Source: Haematococcus lacustris (lineage: Eukaryota; Chlorophyta; Chlorophyceae; Chlamydomonadales; Haematococcaceae). Taken from it: a stretch of DNA of 64,000 nucleotides. A program made the position numbers and the translations under genes. Where the stretch lies: contig JASKMD010000008.1 of NCBI GenBank assembly GCA_030144725.1, positions 1,592,343-1,656,342 on the forward strand, in the 5' to 3' direction. Of this stretch, positions 21,226 through 31,744 are shown piece after piece; the stretch's first letter is position 1, and every line of letters begins with the position of its first letter. The notes beneath the pieces were generated by a model. The model worked only from the letters and a program-made list of their open reading frames with translations, was not told the origin of the DNA and made no database searches.

Positions 21226-22296
21226 AGCTGCCCTGTGGTGAAGGAGGTGGTGAAGGAAGTTGAGGTGGCGAAGGCAGCCTAGGCGGAGGGGGTGGAGGTG
21301 GAGAGGGTGGAGGGGGCGGAGAGGGTGGAGGGGGCGGAGGGGGCGGAGGCGGCGGAGGTGCTGCGAAGCTGTTGACAGTCATGTTGAGGGAGGGGATCCC
21401 GCACTGCAGGCATGGTTGAGGCAGGGGGAGGGGCACGTCAAGTACCCTCAGCAGCAGCAACAACAACAGCACCAGAGTGAGTGTAGCAGGTTTACAGCAC
21501 CATCAAGAGTGAATGCAGCCTGAAGCTGTAGGCTAGAGCAACAAGAACATGGCAGCAGCAGCTGTCAGTCGCTGCTCACAACACAGGTGGTGGGCAGGTC
21601 AGGCAAAAAGACATGTTGTGCGGCAGGCCATGCGCAAGCACACTCACGAAGCCAGGCGTGAAGCCAGACACGGTGATGAGGTAGGCTTGGCCCACTCTTG
21701 CTGTGAAGGTCAGTCTGCCGCCGCAACCGTTGGCACTAGTCACCGCGTCCATGTAGCCCAGTGCTCCCGTCTGTTGAAGGGGGAGGTGCAGCAGCAGCAG
21801 GTGAGCGCAGCCTGACGAACAGCTGAGGTGGGCTGTGCCACATACAGGCACAGCAGCGTGGGGGGTGGCAGGTGGGCCTAGTCCGTCAAGCTGGCTCTTG
21901 CAACCCCCTTTTGGAGCTGTCAGACTCTAGTCTCTTGGACTCTGGCCCCCCTTGCTGCCTGCAGCGCTGCACAGCCTGGCCCCCTGGCCCCACCGCCCCA
22001 CCCTCTCACCGAGGCAAGGCGGCACAGTCCCGAGGTGGAGGCCAAGGCCGTGACAGCCAGGCTCAGCGGGTAGCCCACAGCACTGCCGGGCACGCCTAGC
22101 AGGCAGGTGTCTACGGTGAGCTGGCGGTGCCAGGTGGGGTTGCCAGGCAGCAGGTATCCGACGTCCCAGGGGCTGCCCCAGTACAGGTTCATGGAGCGAG
22201 TCATGTCGGAGCAGTTGCGGGGCCCGGGCGTGAAGGTGAGCTGGCCGTCGAGGGGCAGGTCTGCCAGCAGGACTGGGTTGGCGCAGGTGCCCAGGT
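21226..22296 (-). CDS. Cassette A1-L1 of the Pro-rich glycoprotein
   Basis: Exons 22010-22296 (phase 1 to 0), 21648-21770 (0 to 0) and 21226-21403 (0 to 1). Domain: LGTCANPVLLADLPLDG, CSDMTRSMNLYW, DVGYLLPGN, LTVDTCLLGVPG, STSGLCRLA, then GALGYMDAVTSANGCGGRL and LTFTARVGQAYLITVSGF. The linker starts CGIPSLNMTVNSF, has about 40 residues of poly-Pro with Ser, and ends SPQGSC at GTAAGT. Introns between the two domain exons are short (about 240 bp) and conserved among copies. Confidence 0.75.
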
Positions 22297-22299
22297 CTG

Positions 22300-22914
22300 C
22301 AGCACCAGGTACAGGGCAGCAGCCCGCGGTCAGGTCCAGTAGGATGTGGTAGATGGAATATGGTGAGCAGTGTTGTGAGAATCCACGTATTTACTGCAAA
22401 TCTGAAAGTGCCGGGTGCTGCCCCCGGTCAATTCGCAGTGCGATGGCAGCAGCAGGCGAGCAGCAGCCAGCAGGCAACCAACGACTCGCCCTAGTGCAAA
22501 CTGCTAAGGCTGTAGTCGCTGCCATCAGAAGGAGGACGGCGCTGCCTCGCCCACGGGTGTTGGAGATCCCTATGACTGGCTTGGCTGGCGCCAGTGCGCT
22601 GCAGCCACCGCGGAAGAACCGCAAGGCAGGAAAGGCGAGCATGGACGGCTTCCATCTTTTAAACTAGCTTGCATGTCTGACCTTCAGCACAGTGAGTATA
22701 TGTGCACTTTTTACGTAAAAGCCGCGTGCAAAAGGGGAGGCGCAGAAATCAGCGGCATTAGCTCACATTCATTGGAGTGTTCTTTCACTTTTTTAGTGAA
22801 ACACTTTCATTTTCATGGAAATCTTGAAGATTCACAATATTGATGGTGAGCCCTTCAATATTTTACAAGTACATGTGATGATGAGAGAAGAGGCCCGGAG
22901 ATTGTATGACTCAC
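22300..22914. other. Intron between L2 and cassette A1
   Basis: No gene. It contains the segment shared with 51530-51950, including a small palindrome (gccgggtgctgcccccggtc) and aagaaccgcaaggc; short reading frames here do not look like protein. In the duplicate a TIR element interrupts the same intron. Confidence 0.6.
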
Positions 22915-23680
22915 CAGGTGGTGCTGGAGGGGGGGAGGGGGAAGGTGGAGGACATGGAGGAGATGGAGGAGATGGAGGAGATGGAGGAGGTGAAGGTGGG
23001 AGGGGGGGGGAGGGGATGGACACGGTTACTTGCAAGCTTGGAATGTGGCACTGCAAGTAGTGCAACACACAGGCTCAGCACAAACAAGGCATGGCGAACT
23101 GATCCACTGTGGAGTGATGTCACACCGACTCACATAGTGCGAGGTGCTGAAGAGCACGATGAAGTAGTCCTGGCCCGGATTGGCAACGAAAATGAAGCCG
23201 TGCGATTGCGAAGCATACCTTGACTGATTGTCAGAATCATACACCTGCCGGCACACGGTTGTTTTAGACAAATTGACCAAGAAGCAGGTGAGGCCACAAA
23301 AGCAACCCATCGCCTGATGCTCGACACCTGTGAGCTGCGGTTGCACCCCTCTGTATGACTCACCCTGGCATCTGCGGAGCAGAAGTCAGTCGGGTTGCAA
23401 CGCCCAGCATTGGCACACCATCCATAGCGTATGAACGTGTCATAAGGTAGATACTGGCCTCCAGCAGTCAAGGTCACCAGGCGGGGCACCGGGGCATCGC
23501 CCGGCAGGAAGTAGCCAACAGACCATACAGCATTGTGCGACCCCCACCACCACTCAGAAACAGGAGGGGGCTGCCAGGTGTTGGTCATGTCCTGGCAGCT
23601 GCGCTCCTCAAATGGAATGTTCAGCACTCCATTGGAAGGCAGGTTGCTGATCATGACGGGATTGCCACAGCTTCCTCGAG
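22915..23680 (-). CDS. Cassette B1-L2 (short linker) of the Pro-rich glycoprotein
   Basis: Exons 23364-23680 (phase 1 to 0), 23134-23244 (0 to 0) and 22915-23050 (0 to 1). The domain is as in B2: RGSCGNPVMISNLP, CQDMTNTWQPPPV, GYFLPGDAPVPRLVTL, CANAGRCNP, then VYDSDNQSRYA and FIFVANPGQDYFIVLF. The linker CHIPSLQVTVSIPSPP is only 45 residues, against 85-200 in sister cassettes, showing how fast linker length changes. It would be the first domain after the giant repeat exon, across an intron of about 3 kb with transposons. Confidence 0.75.
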
Positions 23681-23699
23681 CTGCGGCCACAGCAGCAGG

Positions 23700-24110
23700 A
23701 CCTGACAGCAGGCTGGTGTGTTGGCAAGTGCCTTGGGTGTGTAAGCGGTGGCTAAACAGGCTGGTGACACATCACTGAACACGCCAGGTGCTTTTGCTCG
23801 AGCTTGGCTTGCCTGGCTTGGTTTGGCTTGGCTGTGGCACAACACAGCTTGACCTGGTGCAGGCTGAAGGACCTACTTAGTGCAGCTGGACAATGAGTAG
23901 CAGCCCCGCAGTCAGCTCAATTCCTTTAGAATATCAGTTGAAAAACTTCACTCCTGGTCCACATATTGCAAGGAGGAGGGTCCAAGGGGTGGATACACCA
24001 AGCATCCAGGCATGCGACAGAGTGTAACTTAATGGTGAGGTCGGGGTGGAGGGCCTCTGATGTGGTGAGGGCGATGCTAAAGATGGAAGGTGTGTGAGGG
24101 AGGTGAAGGT
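23700..24110. other. Intron sequence, no gene
   Basis: 5' part of the large intron in front of B1. Short repeats of the type cttggcttgcctggcttgg occur near 23800 and in the homologous introns at 21050, 42470 and 49240. Nothing coding was recognised. Confidence 0.5.
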
Positions 24111-24119
24111 GGACACGGC

Positions 24120-24355
24120 TCAGGTGGTGGTGTTGCGCCCCGTTGTGCGGTACTGGCTCAGTTGGTTAAGGGTAACACCTACAACTGAGAGGTCGCAAGA
24201 CCGATCCACAACGACGGAATTGTTCCCAACGCGACAAAGTGGACGGTCCCCCTCCGGACTAGGGCGGCCAACTTGGAAACGGAGCAAATACAGAAGTCCA
24301 GTCACGCTCCCTCCGGGGAGAGAAGTTCTTTCTTTCTTTCTTTCTTTTGGTGATG
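24120..24355 (+). mobile_element. tRNA-derived SINE
   Basis: TGGCTCAGTTGG at about 24151 matches the tRNA A-box consensus exactly. About 35 bp downstream, GGTCGCAAGACCGATCC resembles a B box with T-arm. A body of about 120 bp follows and ends in a tail of TTTC repeats (24328-24349). An internal RNA polymerase III promoter plus a simple-repeat tail is the SINE layout. There is no full cloverleaf, so it is not a functional tRNA. Confidence 0.6.
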
Positions 24356-24620
24356 TTGCAGAGGATCAAGGTGAGGTAGGAGGGAAGGGAGGTGGTGGCA
24401 AGGTCAGACATGTGATGGTGGAGAAGGAAGGGATGGAGGAGAAGGTAGAGGATAGGGTAGAAAGGGTGAAAGTGAAGGTGGAGATGGTGGGGAGGGTGGT
24501 GGTAGAGGACAAGGAGGAGGAGGAGGAGGAGGAGAGGGAAGATGCGGTTTGTAGGCAATGATCAATGAGCAACCAAACAATGGGAGTTTATCAAGGTGGA
24601 GTCCAGACAATGTAAAGGGG

Positions 24621-26455
24621 TTACCGTACTCTCCCTTTTGATTCCCGAGGCCTCAAAAACTATAATTGAAATATTATTCCCGAGCCATGTTTTTCATTGT
24701 TTCAAGTTCCCCGATGGCCAAAGTACGTCGAAAGCTAGTTTTGAGAACGTCTTCGTGCATACGAATTAACATTCTAGTGGCCTTATCACCTGACCACGTC
24801 ACATGGGGCACCGAATCTCGCTCATACAGTCGTGGTCCTCCTGCCGCTGCTGGCAGTGGCGGCATATCTCATCATCTACCTCTAGGAGCATTCAAACTCT
24901 TGGTTAAAGCAAGCGCCCCGCCTTGGCTGGCTGCCCGTGTATGACCAGCCGCCTCCCCTCTGACATGGTTGCCAGCCTGGTTGCCACCCTTGCCTGTCCT
25001 GTGACCCCAGCCTTTGCCCCAGCCTGACCCACCTCCCTCGACCATGCCCGGGGCATAGCAGCCACCCTGGTTGCCACCCCGGCCTGGCCCGCCGCACTAG
25101 CCTTTGCCCCAGCCGGGCCCGCCTTTCCAGGGTGGGCTGAATCCTAGCAGGTTGCCACCAGTTCTCATACGCCTTGCCGGTGCGTGCGAGAGCAGGAGGT
25201 GTGCTGGGCGATGCGGCAAGATTGAGGCGTGGAGAAGGCCCAAAGGTAGTGGTCCTTGGTAGTCGCTTCTCAATCATTGCCGCTTGACGATCAACACACA
25301 CGCAAATTAGTGCACAACTAGCGATTTTGAGGGGGTGTTTTTTGTATATCATTCGCCTCGGAAAGACTGTCCTTCCATGGCCACCAACATCGTGGCCACC
25401 AACATCGTGTCGTAGTAATCAGCGATATTCGTGAATTATATAGATAATATTCACTTCCCCATTTTTAGCAGCTCCTTGTAGTGCAGTACTGCACCATACC
25501 TAATGCTGCAGCAATGCACCAAATCTCGGCGTGCAAAACTGCACCAAATTCAGTCTAGTTGTATTATGATGTAATAAAGTAGTTACCGTACTCTCCCTTT
25601 TGATTCGCGTCCGCGAATCGTTTTTTTGGCCTCGCGAAATCGCGAACGAGTAAACAATGTAATTTTTGGCTGAAGCGCGAAGTGGTCAAACAATTATTCG
25701 ACCTGCGTAAATGGTGTTGCGATGGACCGCTTCGTGGTCCGTGGCATCAGTGCCGACGACGCAGCCGTAATTCTGCTACGCCAGGTTGACCAACACGAAG
25801 ATGGCCCTTGCACAGTGGCTGTGACTTGGTGATCGGGTGGTTTGACTTGGTGACCTGTGCAGAAAGTGTCCACGGAGGATTGACATGTCATGCAAGGAAA
25901 AGCTGTCTTGAATATCTATAAGTATAAAATGTTATTTTTGGATCGGGAAAGAGTATTTGATTATAGTTTTCGAGGCCTCGCGAATCAAAAGGGAGAGTAC
26001 GGTAATTCAATGGTATTTTAATGATTTGGACTTTGTTGTTCTTTAAAATTGTCTTTGCTTCTCATGGTGCAGTACTGCACCACACCGAGTGGTACAATAC
26101 ATCACCTCAGCGATATCTCACTAACCACACACATTTGTGAATTTTCCTTCAAACCCTATCCTTATAATCACATCACCGGGCTATGTACTAAGTCTCAGGC
26201 CGAAAATCCAAAAAATGCTGTTACTAGTTTGCCTGAGTGAAGAGACATTTGGAAGCGTTGTTCATGGTGCATAAGGAGCTCGCGGTGCTGATGCCCAGGA
26301 CCACAAACTGGTCCATTGCTGGCACTTTTGTCAAGGTCAACTTACTGTTTGACTACTTCCCGCAAGACCAGAAAAATACATTGTTTAATCATTCCCGGTT
26401 TCCCGAAGGACAAAAAACGATTCGGGATAGGGAATCATAAGGGAGAGTACGGTAA
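24621..26455. mobile_element. TIR DNA transposon (TACCGTACTCTCCCTT family), outer element
   Basis: The left end TTACCGTACTCTCCCTTTTGA and the right end (reverse complement, ...GGGAGAGTACGGTAA) are inverted repeats of about 24 bp. Interior minus-strand frames (24882-25352) contain RQAAMIEKRLPRTTTFGPSPRL, nearly identical to the element at 50579-51504. A minus-strand peptide near 24800-24870 reads CRHCQQRQEDHDCMSE, a Cys/His-rich motif shared with 47310-47370. No DDE transposase is visible, so it is probably non-autonomous. It lies in an intron of the Pro-rich gene and itself contains a nested copy. Confidence 0.75.
25583..26005. mobile_element. Nested 423-bp MITE of the same TIR family
   Basis: It is bounded by TTACCGTACTCTCCCTTTTG and its inverse, followed internally by gattcgcg rather than gattcccg, so it is a distinct subfamily from its host. 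It is inserted inside the outer element 24621-26455. Its interior matches part of the insertion at 13885-15670. Confidence 0.75.
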
Positions 26456-26479
26456 TGTGGAGTCAATCCCGGTCAAGGT

Positions 26480-26736
26480 CACCTGAGGGTGGAGGCAAAA
26501 AAGGAGAGGGTTTTTATGTACAACTATATTCTCTTTTCCACAACAATATCAGCAATGTAGGTGCGAGCTGGGGTGCAGGGTGGAGGTAGGCCTGGCTGCA
26601 GGTCAGGTCAGGGCAAAGTGGGCACACCCTGTGGTGGCTGCTACCTGCTGCTGCTGCTGCTGCTGCTGTGGAGTGTTGTTATTGCTCCTCTGAGAGTGTG
26701 ACGTATGAGAGGAGGCTAGGAGGTTGTATGACTCAC
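26480..26736. other. Start of the large intron after the giant exon
   Basis: It begins with GTGAGT at 26736 and carries a CTG tract (26647-26672). A region near 26580-26640 matches the introns at 40150-40240 and 47650-47730 (gcaggtcaggtcagggca...cacaccctgtggtggctgc). So the giant exon sits in the same context as an ordinary L2 linker. Confidence 0.6.
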
Positions 26737-29700
26737 CTGGTGCTGGAGGGGGGAAGGGATAAGATGGAGGTGGTGGGGGAAGCGGAGGAGATGGAGGAGA
26801 TGGGGGTGAAGGTGGGAGGGGGGTAGGTGAAGGGGAGGGGGGAAGCGGAGAAGATGGAGGAGATGGAGGTGAAGGTGGGAGGGGGGAAGAAGGTGGTTTG
26901 GGGGGAGGAGGTGAAGGCGAGGGGGGAGAAGGTGGAGGTGGTGGGGGAAGCGGAGGAGATGGAGGAGATGGGGGTGAAGGTGGGAGGGGGGTAGGTGAAG
27001 GGGAGGGGGGAAGCGCAGAAGATGGAGGAGATGGAGGTGAAGGTGGGAGGGGGGGAGAAGGTGGTTTGGGGGGAGGAGGTGAAGGCGAGGGGGGAGAAGG
27101 TGGAGGTGGTGGGGGAAGCGGAGGAGATGGAGGAGATGGGGGTGAAGGTGGGAGGGGGGTAGGTGAAGGGGAGGGGGGAAGCGGAGAAGATGGAGGAGAT
27201 GGAGGTGAAGGTGGGAGGGGGGGAGAAGGTGGTTTGGGGGGAGGAGGTGAAGGCGAGGGGGGAGAAGGTGGAGGTGGTGGGGGAAGCGGAGGAGATGGAG
27301 GAGATGGGGGTGAAGGTGGGAGGGGGGTAGGTGAAGGGGAGGGGGGAAGCGGAGACGATGGAGGAGATGGAGGTGAAGGTGGGAGGGGGGGAGAAGGTGG
27401 TTTGGGGGGAGGAGGTGAAGGCGAGGGGGGAGAAGGTGGAGGTGGTGGGGGAAGCGGAGGAGATGGAGGAGATGGGGGTGAAGGTGGGAGGGGGGTAGGT
27501 GAAGGGGAGGGGGGAAGCGGAGAAGATGGAGGAGATGGAGGTGAAGGTGGGAGGGGGGAAGAAGGTGGTTTGGGGGGAGGAGGTGAAGGCGAGGGGGGAG
27601 AAGGTGGAGGTGGTGGGGGAAGCGGAGGAGATGGAGGAGATGGGGGTGAAGGTGGGAGGGGGGTAGGTGAAGGGGAGGGGGGAAGCGCAGAAGATGGAGG
27701 AGATGGAGGTGAAGGTGGGAGGGGGGGAGAAGGTGGTTTGGGGGGAGGAGGTGAAGGCGAGGGGGGAGAAGGTGGAGGTGGTGGGGGAAGCGGAGGAGAT
27801 GGAGGAGATGGGGGTGAAGGTGGGAGGGGGGTAGGTGAAGGGGAGGGGGGAAGCGGAGAAGATGGAGGAGATGGAGGTGAAGGTGGGAGGGGGGGAGAAG
27901 GTGGTTTGGGGGGAGGAGGTGAAGGCGAGGGGGGAGAAGGTGGAGGTGGTGGGGGAAGCGGAGGAGATGGAGGAGATGGGGGTGAAGGTGGGAGGGGGGT
28001 AGGTGAAGGGGAGGGGGGAAGCGGAGACGATGGAGGAGATGGAGGTGAAGGTGGGAGGGGGGGGGAAGGTGGTTTGGGGGGAGGAGGTGAAGGCGAGGGG
28101 GGAGAAGGTGGAGGTGGTGGGGGAAGCGGAGGAGATGGAGGAGATGGGGGTGAAGGTGGGAGGGGGGTAGGTGAAGGGGAGGGGGGAAGCGGAGACGATG
28201 GAGGAGATGGAGGTGAAGGTGGGAGGGGGGGAGAAGGTGGTTTGGGGGGAGGAGGTGAAGGCGAGGGGGGAGAAGGTGGAGGTGGTGGGGGAAGCGGAGG
28301 AGATGGAGGAGATGGGGGTGAAGGTGGGAGGGGGGTAGGTGAAGGGGAGGGGGGAAGCGGAGAAGATGGAGGAGATGGAGGTGAAGGTGGGAGGGGGGAA
28401 GAAGGTGGTTTGGGGGGAGGAGGTGAAGGCGAGGGGGGAGAAGGTGGAGGTGGTGGGGGAAGCGGAGGAGATGGAGGAGATGGGGGTGAAGGTGGGAGGG
28501 GGGTAGGTGAAGGGGAGGGGGGAAGCGCAGAAGATGGAGGAGATGGAGGTGAAGGTGGGAGGGGGGGAGAAGGTGGTTTGGGAGGAGGAGGTGAAGGCGA
28601 GGGGGGAGAAGGTGGAGGTGGTGGGGGAAGCGGAGGAGATGGAGGAGATGGGGGTGAAGGTGGGAGGGGGGTAGGTGAAGGGGAGGGGGGAAGCGGAGAA
28701 GATGGAGGAGATGGAGGTGAAGGTGGGAGGGGGGGAGAAGGTGGTTTGGGGGGAGGAGGTGAAGGCGAGGGGGGAGAAGGTGGAGGTGGTGGGGGAAGCG
28801 GAGGAGATGGAGGAGATGGGGGTGAAGGTGGGAGGGGGGTAGGTGAAGGGGAGGGGGGAAGCGGAGAAGATGGAGGAGATGGAGGTGAAGGTGGGAGGGG
28901 GGGGGAAGGTGGTTTGGGGGGAGGAGGTGAAGGCGAGGGGGGAGAAGGTGGAGGTGGTGGGGGAAGCGGAGGAGATGGAGGAGATGGGGGTGAAGGTGGG
29001 AGGGGGGTAGGTGAAGGGGAGGGGGGAAGCGGAGAAGATGGAGGAGATGGAGGTGAAGGTGGGAGGGGGGAAGGAGGTGGTTTGGGGGGAGGAGGTGAAG
29101 GCGAGGGGGGAGAAGGTGGAGGTGGTGGGGGAAGCGGAGGAGATGGAGGAGATGGGGGTGAAGGTGGGAGGGGGGTAGGTGAAGGGGAGGGGGGAAGCGC
29201 AGAAGATGGAGGAGATGGAGGTGAAGGTGGGAGGGGGGGAGAAGGTGGTTTGGGGGGAGGAGGTGAAGGCGAGGGGGGAGAAGGTGGAGGTGGTGGGGGA
29301 AGCGGAGGAGATGGAGGAGATGGGGGTGAAGGTGGGAGGGGGGTAGGTGAAGGGGAGGGGGGAAGCGGAGAAGATGGAGGAGATGGAGGTGAAGGTGGGA
29401 GGGGGGGAGAAGGTGGTTTGGGGGGAGGAGGTGAAGGCGAGGGGGGAGAAGGTGGAGGTGGTGGGGGAAGCGGAGGAGATGGAGGAGATGGGGGTGAAGG
29501 TGGGAGGGGGGTAGGTGAAGGGGAGGGGGGAAGCGGAGAAGCTGGAGGAGATGGGGGTGAAGGTGGGAGGGGGGGAGAAGGTGGTTGGGGAGGAGGAGGT
29601 GAAGGCGAGGGGGGAGAAGGTGGAGGTGGTGGGGGAAGCGGAGGAGATGGAGGAGATGGGGGTGACGGTGGGAGGGGGGTAGGTGAAGGGGAGGGGGGAA

Positions 29701-30348
29701 GCGGAGAAGATGGAGGAGATGGAGGTGAAGGTGGGAGGGGTGGAGAAGGTGGTTTGGGGGGAGGAGGTGAAGGCGAGGGGAGAGAAGGTGGAGGTGGTGG
29801 GAGAAGCGGAGGAGATGGAGGAGATGGGGGTGAAGGTGGGAGGGGGGGAGAAGGTGGCGGGGGGGCAGGACTTGGAGGTAGTGGAGGAGATGGATAAGGA
29901 GTCGGGGGCGAAGGTGGGGAGGGGGGAGAAGGTAAAGGGGAGGGGGAAAGGGGAGGAGAGGGAGGAGGAGGGTGTGGAGGGGGGCCAGCCTGAAGCAAGT
30001 GGCGCCCTGCGGGCACCATACAGGCTGATAGCTGCCCCAAACACCAGGAAAGTTGCTCGGGCCGTGGGTCAGTGGCCAGTATTGTGTAGGTGAGGGACAT
30101 TATCCTAACCAGGCAAGCTGGGCTGAAGGCGCCCGCGGCAACATCGGCCACCACATAAAGTGATGGCAGGAATAAGCACAGGCTGCGTGGCAGGCAATGC
30201 GATGGCGTGCAGAGAGGGACGGCGGTTGCCACCTTGAGCGCTGAGCCAGCAGTGAGCACATACCTTTGGCAATGTTTGCGTCTCTTGGGGCAGAGGACGC
30301 CGCGGCGATCACCATGCACAATGCGATGACGACGCCCAGTAGCGACAT
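26737..30348 (-). CDS. Signal-peptide exon and giant Pro-rich exon of the modular glycoprotein (gene 5' end)
   Basis: Exon 1 (30264-30348) starts at ATG 30348: MSLLGVVIALCMVIAAASSA, a clean signal peptide, then PRDANIAK; donor GTATGT, phase 1. Exon 2 (26737-30117, 3381 nt) joins in phase 1: a Cys-containing segment of about 45 residues (CLVRIMSLTYTIL...WCLGQLSACMVPAG), then about 1,070 residues of Pro-Ser with periodic Lys/Thr, ending PAPG at GTGAGT (phase 1). The body is a 56-residue repeat (separate entry). Rod-like Ser-Pro glycoproteins of this kind build volvocine walls. Both minus and plus strands are open throughout the repeat; the signal peptide, splice sites and phase show that the minus strand is coding. 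Confidence 0.8.
26763..29930 (-). repeat. 168-bp (56-residue) tandem array, about 19 units, with higher-order periodicity
   Basis: The landmark ggtggaggtggtggggg recurs every 168 bp: 26931, 27099, 27267, 27435 and so on to 29787. Units are almost identical and differ at a few diagnostic sites (agcgcagaag / agcggagaag / agcggagacg; ggggaagaag / gggggagaag). The variants recur roughly every four units (672 bp), so the array grew by duplication of multi-unit blocks. Units decay towards both edges. Confidence 0.95.
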
Positions 30349-30376
30349 CACAGCGTGCAAGGAGCTGGTGGGCAAC

Positions 30377-31744
30377 CTAGCCTAGCCAAACCTGCGCTCC
30401 CTGCACCAGTGTGCTTAGCAGCGTTTCGCTTGGCCCTATTCGCGGTCGCGGGTTTTTCGTACTGATTGAGATTATTGATTGGGATATCGTGCGGTTAAAA
30501 CGAACTCCACGCTGGTGGTGGCCGGTAGCCGGCTGGTGGTGGCCGGTGCTTGTGTCTTTTAGCGCTGGATCTTTGAGGGGGCACCGGAGAAGAGGAAGCG
30601 TTGGAAGAGGAGGAAGATTTCTTGCTCTTGAGCAGCGCGGCTGCCATTGGCCACCTGGCAGTACGCTGACACGGTGCTGTCCACCTGGCCCGTCATGTGG
30701 GGCGAGCTGTCCAAGCCGCGCTGGTCTGTTCTGGGCTGAGGTCTGTTCTGGGCTGAGGTGAGTAGGCCGCACCTAGCCAGTATGTATGCCAGTACACTCC
30801 TAGAACTTAATCCCTGCATTTGTGCCACAATGCTTGCCTTTGCCATGAATGGACCTGGGTTCACAGTGTGTCTCTATGTGCCTTGGCTGCAGACCTACAA
30901 GGGTGCCATGGTACGCAGCCCTCACAGGTCGCCAGGTGCGAGCTCATCATTGTAAAGGCTACTGCTAGTGTGCCTAAAGCCCACATCAGCTCAGCCATTC
31001 TGGTGTGTGTGCCTCTAGCTAGAGCCCTAGTAGCTCCACCCCACACACATCCCCTTTGTGAGGGGTTCTATTATTTTGTTGTTGGGGTTATCTTGCTGTA
31101 GCTGGCTACCACTTCAACTTGTGGCGCCACTCGTGAACAGGGCTGGGTTGGGCGATACACAGAGGAAGTGGTCTGGGAGGTGGTGGATCAGTGAGGGATG
31201 AGTGAGGGATGACAGGAAGACATGCATGCTACTTTGCATGAAGAGATGCTGAAGCAAGCCAAAGCGATACACTTGGCACAACTAAGCGTTTTGTTGCACA
31301 GATGCACAACCATAGACTCATGCATTATTTTAATGTTACATGAAGGCTGTATGTATCAGGAGCTGGAGGCAGTAACCAAGGGGCCTCGCTCAGCTTTGCG
31401 TTGGAACCTGTGATTCAAACCCTGATATGCCCTTCATACTCTAGCTCGAGGTGTGCAGTACATAGGCAGTTGTGGATGGTAAAACCAACAAAATCTTCCC
31501 GAGTGCCCCCCTTCACCACCTAGACCCATATCGCAGGTTCAGATAGGACACAGTGACTTTGAGTAACTAGAGCTAGAGTGAGCTAGAGCGCTGAGGCGTA
31601 TGACACCAGTCTAGTTTCATCTTACATCCCCGCTATGCTCACTGCAAGCGCATATGCGATATTGCTGCCCAGCCTGCCACTTCCCAATACACCCTAAGCA
31701 CCCTAAGCACCCTAACCCAGCCCCAGACAGGTCAGATCTCGAAG
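30377..31744. other. Upstream of the Pro-rich gene; possible small gene fragment
   Basis: This is the promoter side of the minus-strand gene (start 30348). Within it, 30559-30720 can be read on the minus strand as SSPHMTGQVDSTVSAYCQ...FLLFQRFLFSGAPSKIQR with a stop, or on the plus strand as an exon (YADTVLSTWPVMW...) ending TGA after a good acceptor. I cannot decide between them and recognise neither. The remainder (30.9-31.7 kb) shows no gene. A CCCTAAGCA tract lies at 31690-31720. Confidence 0.35.

Larger units (their letters stand above)
11940..22800. repeat. Segmental duplication, left copy (partner 36990-51950)
   Basis: The order of unique landmarks is shared with 36990-51950: a segment with cttacag/atgcgtctatcaatatcgtctc, a truncated domain D, the RPRPPPP linker, domain C, and A and B cassettes with linkers. 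Both end with a segment containing ccgggtgctgcccccggtc and atccctatgactggcttggctgg (22420-22580; 51550-51720). Sequence identity by eye is high in exons and intermediate in introns. The copies differ by several transposon insertions. Both are in the same orientation, so this is a direct duplication. Confidence 0.85.

Noticed and set aside
24130..24215. Functional tRNA gene
   Set aside because: A and B boxes are present, but acceptor and anticodon stems do not pair; a SINE is the better explanation.
26898..29897. 999-codon Gly/Glu-rich open frame on the plus strand
   Set aside because: It is the complement of the Pro-rich repeat; a 168-bp stop-free unit leaves several frames open. Signal peptide, splice sites and phase support only the minus strand.
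26733..30044. 1103-codon Ser/Thr/Ile/Phe-rich frame on the minus strand
   Set aside because: Shifted frame of the same exon; it does not join in phase with the signal-peptide exon.
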